Part shown: one piece after another, positions 46,791-58,943 of the stretch | Numbering within the stretch: position 1 is the stretch's first letter | Layout of the letters: the number at the start of each line of letters is the position of its first letter | Origin: Sclerotinia nivalis | Lineage: Eukaryota; Ascomycota; Leotiomycetes; Helotiales; Sclerotiniaceae | NCBI GenBank assembly: GCA_029531795.1 | Contig: JAPEIS010000010.1 | Coordinates: 868,001-932,000, forward strand | Direction: 5' to 3' | Length of the DNA: 64,000 bases | Position numbers and translations under genes: made by a program | Notes under the pieces: model-generated | Seen by the model: only the letters and a program-made list of their open reading frames with translations | Told to the model about the DNA's origin: nothing | Database searches by the model: none

Positions 46791-49700
46791 ACAAACTAAT
46801 ATAGTTAAAGGTATTAATTCTTATAAACTAGTATTTTCTTTAACTGATGATTCTTATATTGATATAATTCTGATTCAAGAATCTTATATATTCTCAAATA
46901 TCTCACACCGAATTACTAAATCCCATCCAGTCTACAAAACTTTTATACTATTCAATAATTAGGAAACCCGTTCTTAAATAATATCTTATATTCACAAAAA
47001 AACAAACATCCGAACTAACCAATTTCGGTTTATCTCTTCTCGGGATTTATTATTTTTATATTTTCAATTTACAACTAATTCTACTCTTACAATTATCAAT
47101 ATTTATAATGCTTCTAGAAACAATTAAAACGAAAACTAAACAATAAAAGAATTATTTAATTTACTTTCTTCTTTTTTTAATTCTATACTCTTTACAAAGG
47201 ATTTGAATCTTCATTATACAAAATGGAATCCCTTTTATTCTATACATTTTAACTTTACAAAGCTTTTTACAAATTGATTAGATAATCATTCCTTCAATTT
47301 TCTTTTTACAATCGACGAAACTACTCATGATTTGAATAGTATTCATGATCTTGCATTTCTTTCAGAATCATATATAATTAATACAATACTTGCTTCTTAC
47401 CTTGATACAATTTCCAATCACAAATCCTTATTAACAACATTGAATTGGAATACAAGATTCCAAGATCCAATTCGAAGATTATGAATTGATATACTTGATA
47501 AAAAACTTTTCTCAATACTATTAACAGAAAACCTAATGAATCTGAATCTCTAATCTTTATCCACAACTTTTAATCTTGATAATCTAGCTTTGAATATTAC
47601 TTAATTGATACAATTAGTATATACAAGATCAACTCAAAGATCACTCAGCCGAAATACAGATCAACTATAATGAAACAAAGCCTATCGAACAACTATTCAG
47701 GAAAACCGAACGAATAGCTTTACAGAATCAAAACAGAATCTTCGAAGAATTGTCAAGAAAACGAAAAAGGAATTCTGATTGTTTAAACTTGATTTAATTA
47801 AAGAAATAAAGGATATCTTTAAAATAACAAAATAACATCAATCAATTGAAATATATCGAATCTCTCCTTTAGTAAACCCTTTAGATCATTCCCTTGCTAC
47901 AATCATTCAAGCTAAAAGAAATCTACTTATCAATAATCTATTGATAAACACAACTAAAATTAACAATATCCTTTTCGATTCTCCTATAATCTCTATTCAT
48001 TCCATTCTATTCCCTGAAATTACAATTCAAGATATTCAAACTGCTATCCTCGATACAGATAATACAGCTTTTAATATAGACGAGATTTTAACCAAAATAT
48101 TACAATTAGCATAACTACAGATTGAATCTAGCATTCTACAACTTTTTCAAAAATGTCTTGAAATAAATTATCACCCTGAATACTTTCGATTAGCAATTAT
48201 AACTATTATCCCAAAACCGAACAAATCAGATCATACAAATCCCAGATCCTATAAACCAATAGCCCTACTTTCAGTATTAGGAAAAGATTTTAAATATTTG
48301 ATCGCTAAAAAGATATCTTGGATTACTATAATCTTCAAAGTACTAGCTAAACAACAATTCGGAACGCTTCCTTTATATTCATCGATAGATCTCACAACTT
48401 GCCTTATATATAATATAGAAATAACCTTGAATTCAGATTCTAAAACTACTTTATTAACTATAAATATCAAAGGTACTTTTGATATTGTTCTTTTAGGACG
48501 TTTAATCCGTTGATTCAAAGAACAAAGATGATTTAACAATTTAATTCGATAAATACAATCGTTCTCGACAAATCGATCAGTTCGTATTCGGCTTGATAGC
48601 GAAACAGGGCCCAATACTAATATTAGATATGATTTGCTACAAAACTCCTTAATTTCGTTTATCCTTTTCATATTTTATATAACCTTTTTGTTTTAGTTAA
48701 ACAATTCTATTCGAAGATTTGGATATATAGACGATATTGCATTAGTAATTTTTTCTTCAAATTTATAATCTAATTATAATCAATTATGATCTGAAATACT
48801 GAAGGCTTTGGATTGAAGCAAATCTAAAGAGATCACTTTCGATCTTAAGAAATCTAAATTGATACATTTCTTCAAAAGCTTTAAAAAAGATATCGAAAAT
48901 CTTATCATTCATATAGAAAATCTTTCAATAATGAAAAAACCAGATCTATTAAAATAATTAGAAGTTTACTTCGATAAAAAACTAAACTTCAAATTTTATA
49001 TCCAAATCCTTACAATTAAAACCCTTACAATTACAAATGCTTTATATTCGCTTGAAAAGATAACTTGAAATATCCTATCAATTTTGCTTCAAAGAACAAT
49101 TACTACTTGTATTTTGAAGAAATACTATTTTGCAATCAAAACCTAATAGCTTGATCGAACTAGAAAACGAAATCGAAACTTCACAACCTCGAATCAGATA
49201 AATAAACATTTAAAACTTTTGAATAAGATTATACTAATTAATACTCGAACAATCCTTTCTATATTCCGTACAATTAATATTACTACTTTATACAAAGAAT
49301 CAAATCTAATACTCCCTAAGATAAAACTCAATCTGATATCCCAAAGCTTCACAGCCCGAACGATTCAATTCGACCCTAAACACCCCCTTCGAATCCGAAC
49401 CAAAAATATCCTAGCTAAAGCTGATATCAAAACTACCGAATCAAGGTTTTCAAGAATTATCTTAGCCCTTCCAAAAACCGAATATATTAATCCAATTACA
49501 CTTCCTCTTTAAAGGAATAAAGAATTGTATATCATTACAGAAACCAGAATCAATAATTCTCTCGATCGTTCGAAAGAACAAACAGCTAAAGATTTCGAAA
49601 TGTTTATATCTACAATTCCAAAAAGTAATTTGTAAATCTTTTTCGATAGTTCGAAAAACGAAGTTTTGAATAGTGCTATAGAAGATAGATCAATGATTTA

Positions 49701-50500
49701 TCAATACAATCTGCAAATGGATCGATAGATTTTCTTACTAGATTATAATACCGAAACAATTACAACTTTAAAAAATACTTAGATAGCAATTCAACTATCC
49801 TCAATTAGATTTGTTATAAACCTTTGGATTTTCTTGGATAATCTAAAGGTTGCTATACATTTAAGCTCTCATTCGATTGAATCCTTTCAATCAATATTTA
49901 AAGAATTCTACAAGTTAGCTATAGTTTGACCCTTCAAACCTTGTTTACTACATACCTACCCTGATTCAATTCGAATCCGATGGGTTCCTGGGTATTTAGA
50001 TATCTCTGGAAACGAAACAACAGATAAAGCGACTAAAGAAAAAACAATACTTTTATCTTTATCTGATTTTATCTGTACTTTTGTCTTCTTGAAAAGGATT
50101 ACCAAATCGAATACTAAATTAGCAAAATCAAGATTATAGACAATTATAATACTACCAAACTACAATAATCTTTTTATAACTTATAGCAATCAATCAATTA
50201 TACTTTCTTTTGAACAAACAATATTAAAATACATTCTAGCAGCTAGATCTCAATATAGCGATTTCGTAGCGTATCACAATCGATTCAATCACGAAGATAC
50301 TTATATACTATACTTATATAGGAAAAGAAAATCCCCTTTTCATTTTTACTTTTGTAAAATTGAAAATGTTTAAAAAACTCTTTCAAAGTTACTATCATCT
50401 GAAGCTATCCTTTATCTTTTGGGAAGCATAAAAGAAGCAGCGAAATTAACAGTTTAGCTCAAATCTACAAGATTCTATCAGAATATATATCCTCGATTCC
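46791..50500 (+). pseudogene. LINE-2 ORF2, endonuclease, RT and RNase H
   Basis: Colinear with LINE-1 ORF2. Endonuclease near 46850-47470 (DIILIQESYIF; KDLNLHYTKWNPF-like; SNHKSLLTTLNWNTRF). RT near 48000-49060, including 48298-48513 (IAKKISWITIIFKVLAKQQFGTLP, DLTTCLIYNIEITL) and FGYIDDIALVIF, where the catalytic DD is kept. 49219-49512 and the RNase H region (WVPGYLDISGNETTDKATKE near 49980) follow. Frames broken. Confidence 0.85.
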
Positions 50501-50942
50501 CTGTGCAACTTATAGATTGAAGGATTGCTTTGATTTTTATTTTTATTTTTATTTTATTTTTGGGTTCTCTTTGTATAAGGCATTGAGTTTTGATTCGATT
50601 GAGCTTGTATAAACTTTAAAAAAAAAAAAAAAAAAACTTTATATTAACAAAATATACTAAAAAGTTCGATTGCGATGATAAAGAAAAGAAGATCAGGAAT
50701 CGAAGGATCTAATTGTATTATAGAGAACAGTTGAAATATCTATTTAAAGGATTAACTCAATACGCAATGGCAATCATATAAACCCTACTGAAGCATTTAA
50801 TATATATAATACTAATAAACTTAGATTAGCTAATTAGAAACCCAAAGATCTTTCTCCCCTAGCGTCCTTTGTCCCAATTGGGAATTTGAGGCCTGTACTT
50901 CGCACAGAGCCTCGGACGAAAAATATCACACACACACACACA
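50501..50942 (+). other. LINE-2 3' tail
   Basis: The (ATTTTT)n run, the A-rich run near 50617, and the hairpin GAGGC-CTGTAC/GCACAG-GCCTC at 50888-50913 (one base changed). The first hairpin is destroyed (CCCAAAGATC). Ends in a (CA)n run at the shared target site. Confidence 0.82.
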
Positions 50943-50960
50943 CAATATCTATACACACAC

Positions 50961-52525
50961 AACATTATCGAAGAATTGAATTTTTCGAAAAACGCGTTTA
51001 TTATCGCGTTTCATTGATCAATCGATCATTCTTATTATCTATAGGATTTAAAAACGAAACTTTTCAGCCCTGGCAGGCGCTGTACGGATGTGTTTCCGTC
51101 ACTATGCTTTCTGTTCCCTTAACTTCTTCTCTTTTCTAGTCTCTGATTAATACAATCAAAGTTACTACTAATAGAGCAAATGAAGATCAATAGATCTTTA
51201 GCTTTATTGTTTTATTGTGGGATGAATACTTTAATACTGAAGCAGTTCGAGCTTTTCCTGTTTGACTTTGTAAATCCCTAATTGCATTTTGCATCGATAT
51301 CTTTTTTGTTGTAAATAAACATTTCGATTTATATATCAATGGATTATATTTTTCTTGAGTTATCAAATCCCAATTCTATATAACAAAAAACTACAATTCA
51401 ATATCTTAAGGATTTTATTTATATTCAGAAAGCTACAATTCCAGTTATATAATCTATAGTCTCAAAAGCTGGAAGTCAATCAAAAACTCAATCTAAAACT
51501 TTGAACAAAACTGATACTCGTTTTTTTTGTTCACATCGGATTCGATCATTTAGTTCGAAAAGTTGGCTCTTTCGTTGTACTAAATATATTGAAAGAATAA
51601 TTAAGAATTAATGCGAATCTTCTTAAAGAAGTTCAAATAATAAATACTAGATTTGTATTATATACGAATTCTCTAATAGATTTAATAGTATTAGAAAACC
51701 TTTCAAATATAATTGAAAAAGTATTCGAAATTTACAAAATCGAACGATAAAAATCATAGATTATTTATCGATTGAACTATATTCCACGAATTGTTATAAC
51801 TCTAGGAGATTTACAATAACTAATCATCATTTCAATCGAATCGGAAATTATACTCGAAGTTATTAACGATAATACAGGACAACGAGCGATTCAAGCAATT
51901 GAATCTATATAAAGCAAATAATCCAATTTATATAATTCTATTTGGTTTTTGAGCTTCCCAGCTTTACAATATACAATTCTTCCCAAGAACCTCCGGATTC
52001 TAGAAACTATAATTAATACCTTTCAAATCGTCTTCAAATTTAAAATAATCCAATACACTCGATGCTTTCAATAACACAATACTCGAACTTGCTTTCATCC
52101 TGAAAAATGCCGAATCTGTAGTTCAATTGAATATATAGAAAAAAATCATTTCATTAAATATAATATAATTCATGATTGTTCAATAAGATACTTACACTAT
52201 AATAAACCTCATCCAACAAATGATCCTGAATGCCCTCTTCGTTTTATCATCAAAAGCCCTAAATCCAAAACAGAAAAGCAAGCTATCCAGAAAATATCAA
52301 AAGCAGCTAGAATCAAAGCTTATATTAATATAAAGTGCTTTAAAATCTCAAAAACTGATTCTCCAATAGAAAAACTTATTATCTCTTCAATCCCAACTCG
52401 ACTCACCCAAATGCTATTCTTGCTAACTTTACCCCTCTCCAATTTTTCCAATCGTTTCATTACATTAGAAACCACTTCTTTTCCGATCCCGTTTAATATA
52501 TAATCCAAGAATATCTTCAAAACCT
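50961..52525 (+). pseudogene. LINE-3 5' UTR and ORF1
   Basis: Complete 5' UTR (with the segment lost in LINE-2), then heavily broken ORF1 frames. Zinc knuckles near 52050-52250 (IQYTRCFQ-HNTRTCFHPEKCRICSS region, then DPECPLR). The 24-27 bp duplication of LINE-2 ORF1 is absent here. Confidence 0.78.
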
Positions 52526-55500
52526 TTGATTATTTTACAAACTAATATAACTAAAAATGTTAGCTTTTATAAACTAGTATTTTCCTTAACTGACGATTCT
52601 TGTATTAATATAATTCTGATTCAAAAACCTTATATATTCTCAGATATCTTACACCAAATCACGAAATCCCATTCAATCTACAAAACTTTCATATCACTCA
52701 ACAATTAGAAAACCCGCCCCCGAATAATAACCTATACTCATAAAGAAACAGATATTCGAATTAGCCAACTCTGGTTTATTTTTTCTCAAGATTTATTATT
52801 TTTATATCTTCAATCTACTACTAATTCTACCCTTACAATCATCAATATATATAATACTCCCAAAAGCAATCAAAATGAAAATCAAACGATAAAAAATTTA
52901 TTTAATTTACCTTTTTCCTTTTTTAATTTTATACTTCTTATAAAAGATTTAAATCTATATCATTCAAGATGAAATCCTTTTTATTATAAAAATTCAAGCT
53001 TTACAAAACTTTTTACAAATTAATTAGATGATCATTCTTTCAATCTTCTTTTCACAATCGGCGAAACTATTTACGATTTGGATAAGATTCTCGATTTTGC
53101 ATTCCTATCAGAATTATATACAACTAATACAATACTAGTTCCTCATTTTGATACAATTTCTAATCACAAATCCTTACTAACAACTTTGAATTAAAATACA
53201 AGATTCCAAAATCCAATTCGAAGATTGTGAATTGATATATTTGACGAAAAATTCTTCGAAAATCTATTATCAGAAAATCTAACGAATCTAGATCTTGAAA
53301 CCTTATCTACAATTTTTGATCTCGATAATTTAACTCTGAATATCATTCAATCGATACAATTAATATATACAAAATCAATTCAAAAATCATTCGGCCGAAA
53401 TACAAATCAACTATAATGGAATGAGATCTACCGAATAACTATTTAGAAAAACCAAACAAATAATTCTCTAGAATCCAAATAGAATCTTCGAAAAATTGTT
53501 AAAAAAACGAAAAAGGAATTTTGGCTTTCTAAGTTTGATTTAGTTAAAGAAATAAAAGATATCTTTAAAATGATAAAATTATATCAATCAACTAGAATAT
53601 ACTGAATTCCTTTTTTATTAGATCCTTTAGATCATTCTTTTACTACAATAATCCAAACTAAAAGAGATCTATTTATCAATAATCTATTAACTAATATAGC
53701 TAAAATTGACGATATCTTTTTCGATTCCTTTACAATCTTTATCTATTCTATCCCATTCCCGGAAACTACGATTCAAAATATACAGATTGCTATCCTCTGT
53801 ACAAATAATACAGCTTCTAATATAAACAAAATCCCAACCAAAATACTACAATTAACATAACTATAAATTGAATTTAGTATTCTATAATTCTTCCAAAAAT
53901 GTCTTGAAATAGACCATCACCCTGAATACTTTCGATTAGCAATTATAACTATCATTTCAAAACCGAACAAATCAGATTATACAAACCCTAGATCCTACAA
54001 ATCAATAGTCCTACTTTCAGTACTAGAAAAAGATTTTAAATATTTGATCGCTAAAAAGATATCTTGGATTATTATAACCCTTAAAGTATTAGCCAAACAA
54101 CAATTTGAAGCGTTTCCTTTTCGATCATCTATCGATCTTACAATCTGCTTTATATATGATATAGAAATGGTCTTGAATTCAAGCTTCAAAGCTATATTAT
54201 TAACTATAGATATCAAAGACGTTTTTGATATTGTTCTCTCAAGATATCTAATCCATCGATTCAAAGAACAAAGATAGCTTGATAATCTAATTCGATAAAT
54301 ATAATCATTTTCAACAAATCGATCAATTCATATTCAGCTTGATAGTGAAATAAAGTTCAATACTAGTATTAAGTATAATTTGCTATAAAGCTCCCCAATT
54401 TCGTTTATTCTTTTTATACTTTATATAATCCCTTTATTTTGATTAGATAATCCTATTCGAAGATTTGAATATACAAATGATATTACTTTAATAGTATTCT
54501 TTTCAAGCTTATAATCGAACTGTAATCAATTACAATCAAAAATACTGAAAATTTTGAACTAAGGGAAATCAGAAGGTATTACTTTTGATCCGAAGAAATC
54601 TGAACTAATCCACTTTTTCAAAGGCCTCAAAAGAAACATTGAAAACCCTGGTATCCTTTTCATTACAGAAAAACCAGGGTTATTAAGATAGTTAGGGGTT
54701 TACTTTGATAGAAAGCTTAATTTCAAACTTTACATTCAGATATTATCGGCTAAAGCTTTTATAATTGTAAATACTCTATATTCGCTTAGAAAGATTATTC
54801 GAAATATCTCTCCAATTCTATTTCAACGAACAGCAATAACCTATATTCTCAAAAAGTGCTATTTTGCAATCGAAACCTGATAATCTAATCGAACCAGAAA
54901 ACACAGTTCATACTTTACAATATCGAACCAAGTAAAGGGATATTTGAAACTCTTAAACAAGATTATATTGATCAATACTTAAGCAATCCTCCCAGTATTC
55001 CGTATAACCAATATTACAATCCTACTCAAAGAATTAAATCTAATACCTTTTAAAATTGAACTCAATCTGATCTTACAAAACTTCACTACCCGAACCGCTT
55101 AATTTGATCCTAATCATCCTCTTCGAATTCGAATCAAAAATATCCTAACTAAAGGAATTAGGATTATTAAATCAAGATTCTTAAGGTTAATTTTAGTTCT
55201 TCCAAAAATAGAATACATCAATCTAATCATTCTTTTTTTTTGGAGAATCAAAGAATTATATATTGTTACAGAAATCCGGATTAATAGTTCTTTTGGTCAT
55301 TCAAAAATACAAGTAACCAAAAACTTCGTAAAATTCCTACCTACAATTCTAATAAACGATTTGCAGGTTTTCTTTGATAATTCGAAAAGTGAAACTTTGA
55401 ATGGTTCTATAAAAGATAGTTCAATGATTTATCAATATAATCTGCAAATAGATCGACAGGTTTTCTTATTCGATTATAATATAGAGATCTTCGATACTAA

Positions 55501-56230
55501 AACAGTTGTAGTTCTAAGAAATACACAAACTATAATATTACTATTCTCAAACAAGTTCGCTATAGATCTTTGGATTTTCTTAGATAACCTGGAGGTCGTT
55601 ATACGATTGTACTTTCATTCGATAGAATCCTTGCAAACTATATTCGAAGATTTCTGTATTTTAACTATCGTTTGGCCTTTTAAACCTTGTTTGTTATATA
55701 TCCGTTCTAATTCGATTCGAATTCGATAAATCCTTAATCATTTAGATATCCCTAAAAATAAAACAGTAGATATAACAATCAAGAAAGGAACAATACTCTT
55801 CTTTCTATTCAATCCTATTTATATTTTTGCCTTTTTGAAAAGAATTGTTAAGACAAATATCAAATCAACAAAAATTAAATTATAAACAATTACAATATTA
55901 TTAAGCTACAATAATCTTTTTATAATTTATAGTAACAAATCGATTATGTTTTCTTTTGATCGAACGATACTAGGATATATCCTAGCAGTTAGATCTCAAT
56001 ACAGCGATTTTGTAGTGTATCATAATCGCTTCAATTACAAAGATGTTTATATACTATATTTATATAGGAAAAGAAAATCCCCTTTTCATTTTTACTTTTG
56101 TAAAATTGAAAATACTCAAAAAACCCTTTCGAAATTATCATCATCTGAAACTATCCCTTATCTCTTAAGAAGTATAAAAGGAACAACGAAATTAATAGCT
56201 TGACTCAAATCTACAAAATTCTATCAAAAT
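52526..56230 (+). pseudogene. LINE-3 ORF2, endonuclease, RT and RNase H
   Basis: Colinear with the other LINEs. 52526-52708 is the endonuclease start (LQTNITKNVSFYKLVFSL, INIILIQKPYIFSD). 54044-54277 is an RT block (IAKKISWIIITLKVLAKQQFEAFP, LLTIDIKDVFDIVL). 55361-55729 holds the RNase H start (VFFDNSKSETLNGSIKD). 55946-56203 is the C-terminal part (VYHNRFNYKDVYILYLYRKRKSPFHFYFCKI). Stops between blocks. Confidence 0.85.
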
Positions 56231-56682
56231 ATATATCCTCGATTCTCTGTGCAATTTATTGATTGAAGGATTGCTTTGATTTTTATTTTTATTTTTATTT
56301 TATTTTTGAGTTCTTTTTGTACAAGGCATTGGATTCTGATTCGGAAAGATTGAGCTTGTATAAACTTTAAAAAAATAAAAAAAACTTTATATTAACAAAA
56401 CATACTAAAAAGCTCAATTGCGATAACGAAGAAGAGAAGATCAGGAATCGAGGGATCTAATTGTATTATGGAGGACAGTTGAAATATCTATCTAAGGGAT
56501 TAATTCAATATACAACAGCAATTATGTAAACCTTACTAAAGCATTTAATATATATAATATTAGTAAACTTAGATTAGCTAATTAGAAACCCAGGGGCCTT
56601 TCTCCTCTAACGTCCTTTGTCCCAATTGAGAATTTGAGGCCTGTGCTTCGCACAGAGCCTCGGACGAAAAATATCACATACA
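56231..56682 (+). other. LINE-3 3' tail
   Basis: Same tail as LINE-1. Hairpin GAGGC-CTGTGC/GCACAG-GCCTC at 56636-56661 is unchanged; CCCAATTGAG has one change. Ends AAAATATCACATACA at the target site. Confidence 0.82.
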
Positions 56683-57829
56683 CAATATCTATACAAAAGC
56701 GGCGAATACATCGATACTATTCGTAGATAACTCAACAATAACAATTTAGTTCTTTAATTCATTTAATAGGATTTATTCTAATAGAATAACTAGAGTATTG
56801 TTATCGTCGGTCATTCCGGCTTTCAATATTAATCTCTGGAACTCAGTATAGAAAACATAGAGCGATTGGTTTTTCTATTTCAAATTGATCAAAAGTTTTC
56901 GGATTTCGGTCTACTTGTTCTGATTTCTATAAACTCTTTCCAGTATTTGCAATAGATCCTTATAATCGACAAGTTTAACAAATTGTCCCTTGATATTATA
57001 CAATCGAATTTGTATAATAGTAAGTCCAGTTAATCTTCCAATCATATAAATCAAGTAGAAATATAAAGAAGTAAAACAATCAGAGTTAATATATATCTAT
57101 TGGTATTCACGTGCTCTTAAAGCATGTGATCCTCACTTAAGCGAAGGCTTCTATATTGAGGCCATTCGCACTCAATGGTTCTTTCGAATCTTGATACGCA
57201 ATATAACCTTTAATTTAGGGGTCAATTGTGTAGCAATCCAAGCGCCCTCACGGGAATCTCTTTTGTGAATAACTTCAATACGATCATAAACGTTTCTGAT
57301 CATTTCTATCGATACGACGATCACGGAAGTCGTACCGACAATATCTTATTCTATATTTGATCGACAAATCGAGCAAGATCGATTTTCGTTTCATCAAACA
57401 GTGCAGGATCAAGTATTTTCTTATTCAATTAAAGTTTCGATAAAACAAAAACGGCAGTTGGGATCGTAATGAGTATTAAAGACAAAGGGTCGATCAGAAC
57501 AATAGAAATCGAAACAGATGAGGCAACAGAAACAGAATGAAATTGAATCAGATAGATAATCAATCTGTTGTTTTTCTCTTTTCATCATATAAATATGGTT
57601 TTCTCGATTTGTAAATCGAAAGTAAGCTTTTGAATTACAATTTGTAGATCAGTTATTTCTACTTTTACTCTTATATTATATTCGTAAAAGAAGATAAGAT
57701 AATAATACTAAATCATAATATCGCTAATTACAATAATAACGAATTCTTCAAAGAAGCTGGACTGGCTAAACGAATGTAGACAGGACGATATTATAAAAGT
57801 ATCGATATAGATAGATAGGAACTATATAG
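56683..57829 (-). pseudogene. Gypsy-C2 gag, with a solo LTR inserted
   Basis: Minus-strand match to Gypsy-C1 gag 34507-35407, with the same order of short blocks and many transitions, interrupted at 57098-57340 by solo LTR-D. It begins with the LINE target copy (56683-56700). With 36194-36242 and the LTR at 57830 it is all that remains of this element; no pol was found. Confidence 0.82.
57098..57340. repeat. Solo LTR-D copy 2 (243 bp)
   Basis: TATTGGTATTCACG...CGTACCGACA with perfect target duplication ATATC (57093-57097, 57341-57345). Removing it restores colinearity with the Gypsy-C1 gag. Reverse complement of 35743-35985 and far less mutated. No body of this family is in the window. Confidence 0.92.
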
Positions 57830-58042
57830 TATTATAGAAGTGATAAACAGAATAACAGATATCATTTTTATTAATAAAACATAACTCGAAAAATTACGTT
57901 TCTACAAAAGAAATAGTTCTTTAAATACATTTGTATATAGCGCTAGCCCCGATCGGGGCTAATCTACACTTATCCGAGGGCCGACTCCTATGGGTCGGAA
58001 CCCGAACGGTCTCCGTATACCTTATACGGGGACCCCGTGACA
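57830..58042 (-). repeat. Gypsy-C2 5' LTR (213 bp)
   Basis: The fourth copy of the Gypsy-C LTR; ends CCCCGTGACA. Hairpin GCTAGCCCC/GGGGCTA- is kept on one arm. The first hairpin has decayed (ATAACTCGAAAAATTACG). Confidence 0.9.
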
Positions 58043-58380
58043 ATAAATTGATAAAAATTCAGAATAAACAAATTGATATACAAAGATGTTATAGTAGACA
58101 ATAATGATCTTTATAAATATAAAGACTTCGTTTTGTTGATTAATATTAAGATAAATAAATGAATAGAACAAAAGAATAGTATAGAAACTATTATATAGTT
58201 TATTTCTTTAAAGAGAGAATTACTAGTATTAGTATATTATATAATTAATCTCATAAGGAACTATATTACTAATGAATCTAGTTCTTTCTCTTCAAATATA
58301 AATAGTTTTATTATTTTATAGAATAACAACAATAAGAATGAATAACATAATATACTACAATAGTACTATGCGAATAGTAT
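58043..58380. other. AT-rich spacer before gene island
   Basis: About 340 bp, very AT-rich. I see no frame, repeat match or structure in it. Base composition changes abruptly at about 58380. Confidence 0.5.
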
Positions 58381-58943
58381 TACCGAAGTGATACCAACAG
58401 CATGTTTCGAGAGGCGACGAACAGGTTGGCTTTTTGGGGTATTCGATTCTTGTCGTTTGGTTGCCTGCTTGTACTGGGGGAAATACCTGCCAAATATGGT
58501 GTGGTAAATAGTCCAGCCACGACTCGATGCAGCCATACATCGACTCCTTGGCCGGGGAATAACGTGTTTCGGATTTTCTACATGTTCTCTTTCTCTCCGC
58601 GAAGAACAGAATCAGGGTTTGAGGATAATGCAAGACAGTGATTTGTCCCAATTGTTGCACATTTTGCTCCGTCACATCGTTGCTCTGAATCAAAAGTCGT
58701 ATCCCTATCCTAGAAAAGTTTATGCTATAGAGTAGGTAACGAGTAGTGATACAGACCTCCCCCGCGTGGTATGGACCTATGGCCGGGCCAAACTTTGATT
58801 CTGCCGCCCAGGCTCGGCTAGCACTACGACACGCAAGAGAGACATTTCCGGCCTGAAACTTCACAAAATTGATAGACTATCTATGATTATTCACTTTCAC
58901 GACTCTTCGTGGAACCAAACCATAAGCTCTTCTCACTGAGCCG
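58381..58943 (-). other. Island edge, unassigned, with a 169-codon ORF (58355-58864)
   Basis: Composition matches the genes to the right, not the repeats. A minus-strand frame of 169 codons begins ATG at 58862-58864 and runs past 58380 into the AT-rich spacer, which suggests a gene cut by the compositional boundary or a chance frame. Segments such as SMYGCIESWLDYLPHHIW look protein-like, but I do not recognise a family. It also holds the 3' end of the NmrA-like gene transcript. Confidence 0.25.

Larger units (their letters stand above)
36243..50942 (+). mobile_element. LINE-2, Tad1-like, split by Gypsy-B2
   Basis: Same 5' and 3' ends as LINE-1. Target copies CAATATCTATACA... stand at 36225-36242 and 50943-50960. 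ORF1 is interrupted at 36907/45903 by Gypsy-B2. Its 5' UTR lacks about 105 bp present in LINE-3 and LINE-1 (after GGCAGGCGCT at about 36370). ORFs are broken by stops. Confidence 0.9.
50961..56682 (+). mobile_element. LINE-3, Tad1-like, head-to-tail behind LINE-2
   Basis: A whole LINE with the same ends as LINE-1. The target site CAATATCTATACA... flanks it at 50943-50960 and 56683-56700, and also stands before LINE-2, so both LINEs occupy one Gypsy-C2 site. Strongly RIP-affected ORFs. Confidence 0.9.

Noticed and set aside
58402..58641. 79-codon plus-strand ORF at the island edge
   Set aside because: Opposes a longer frame, no start context or domain, no neighbour support.
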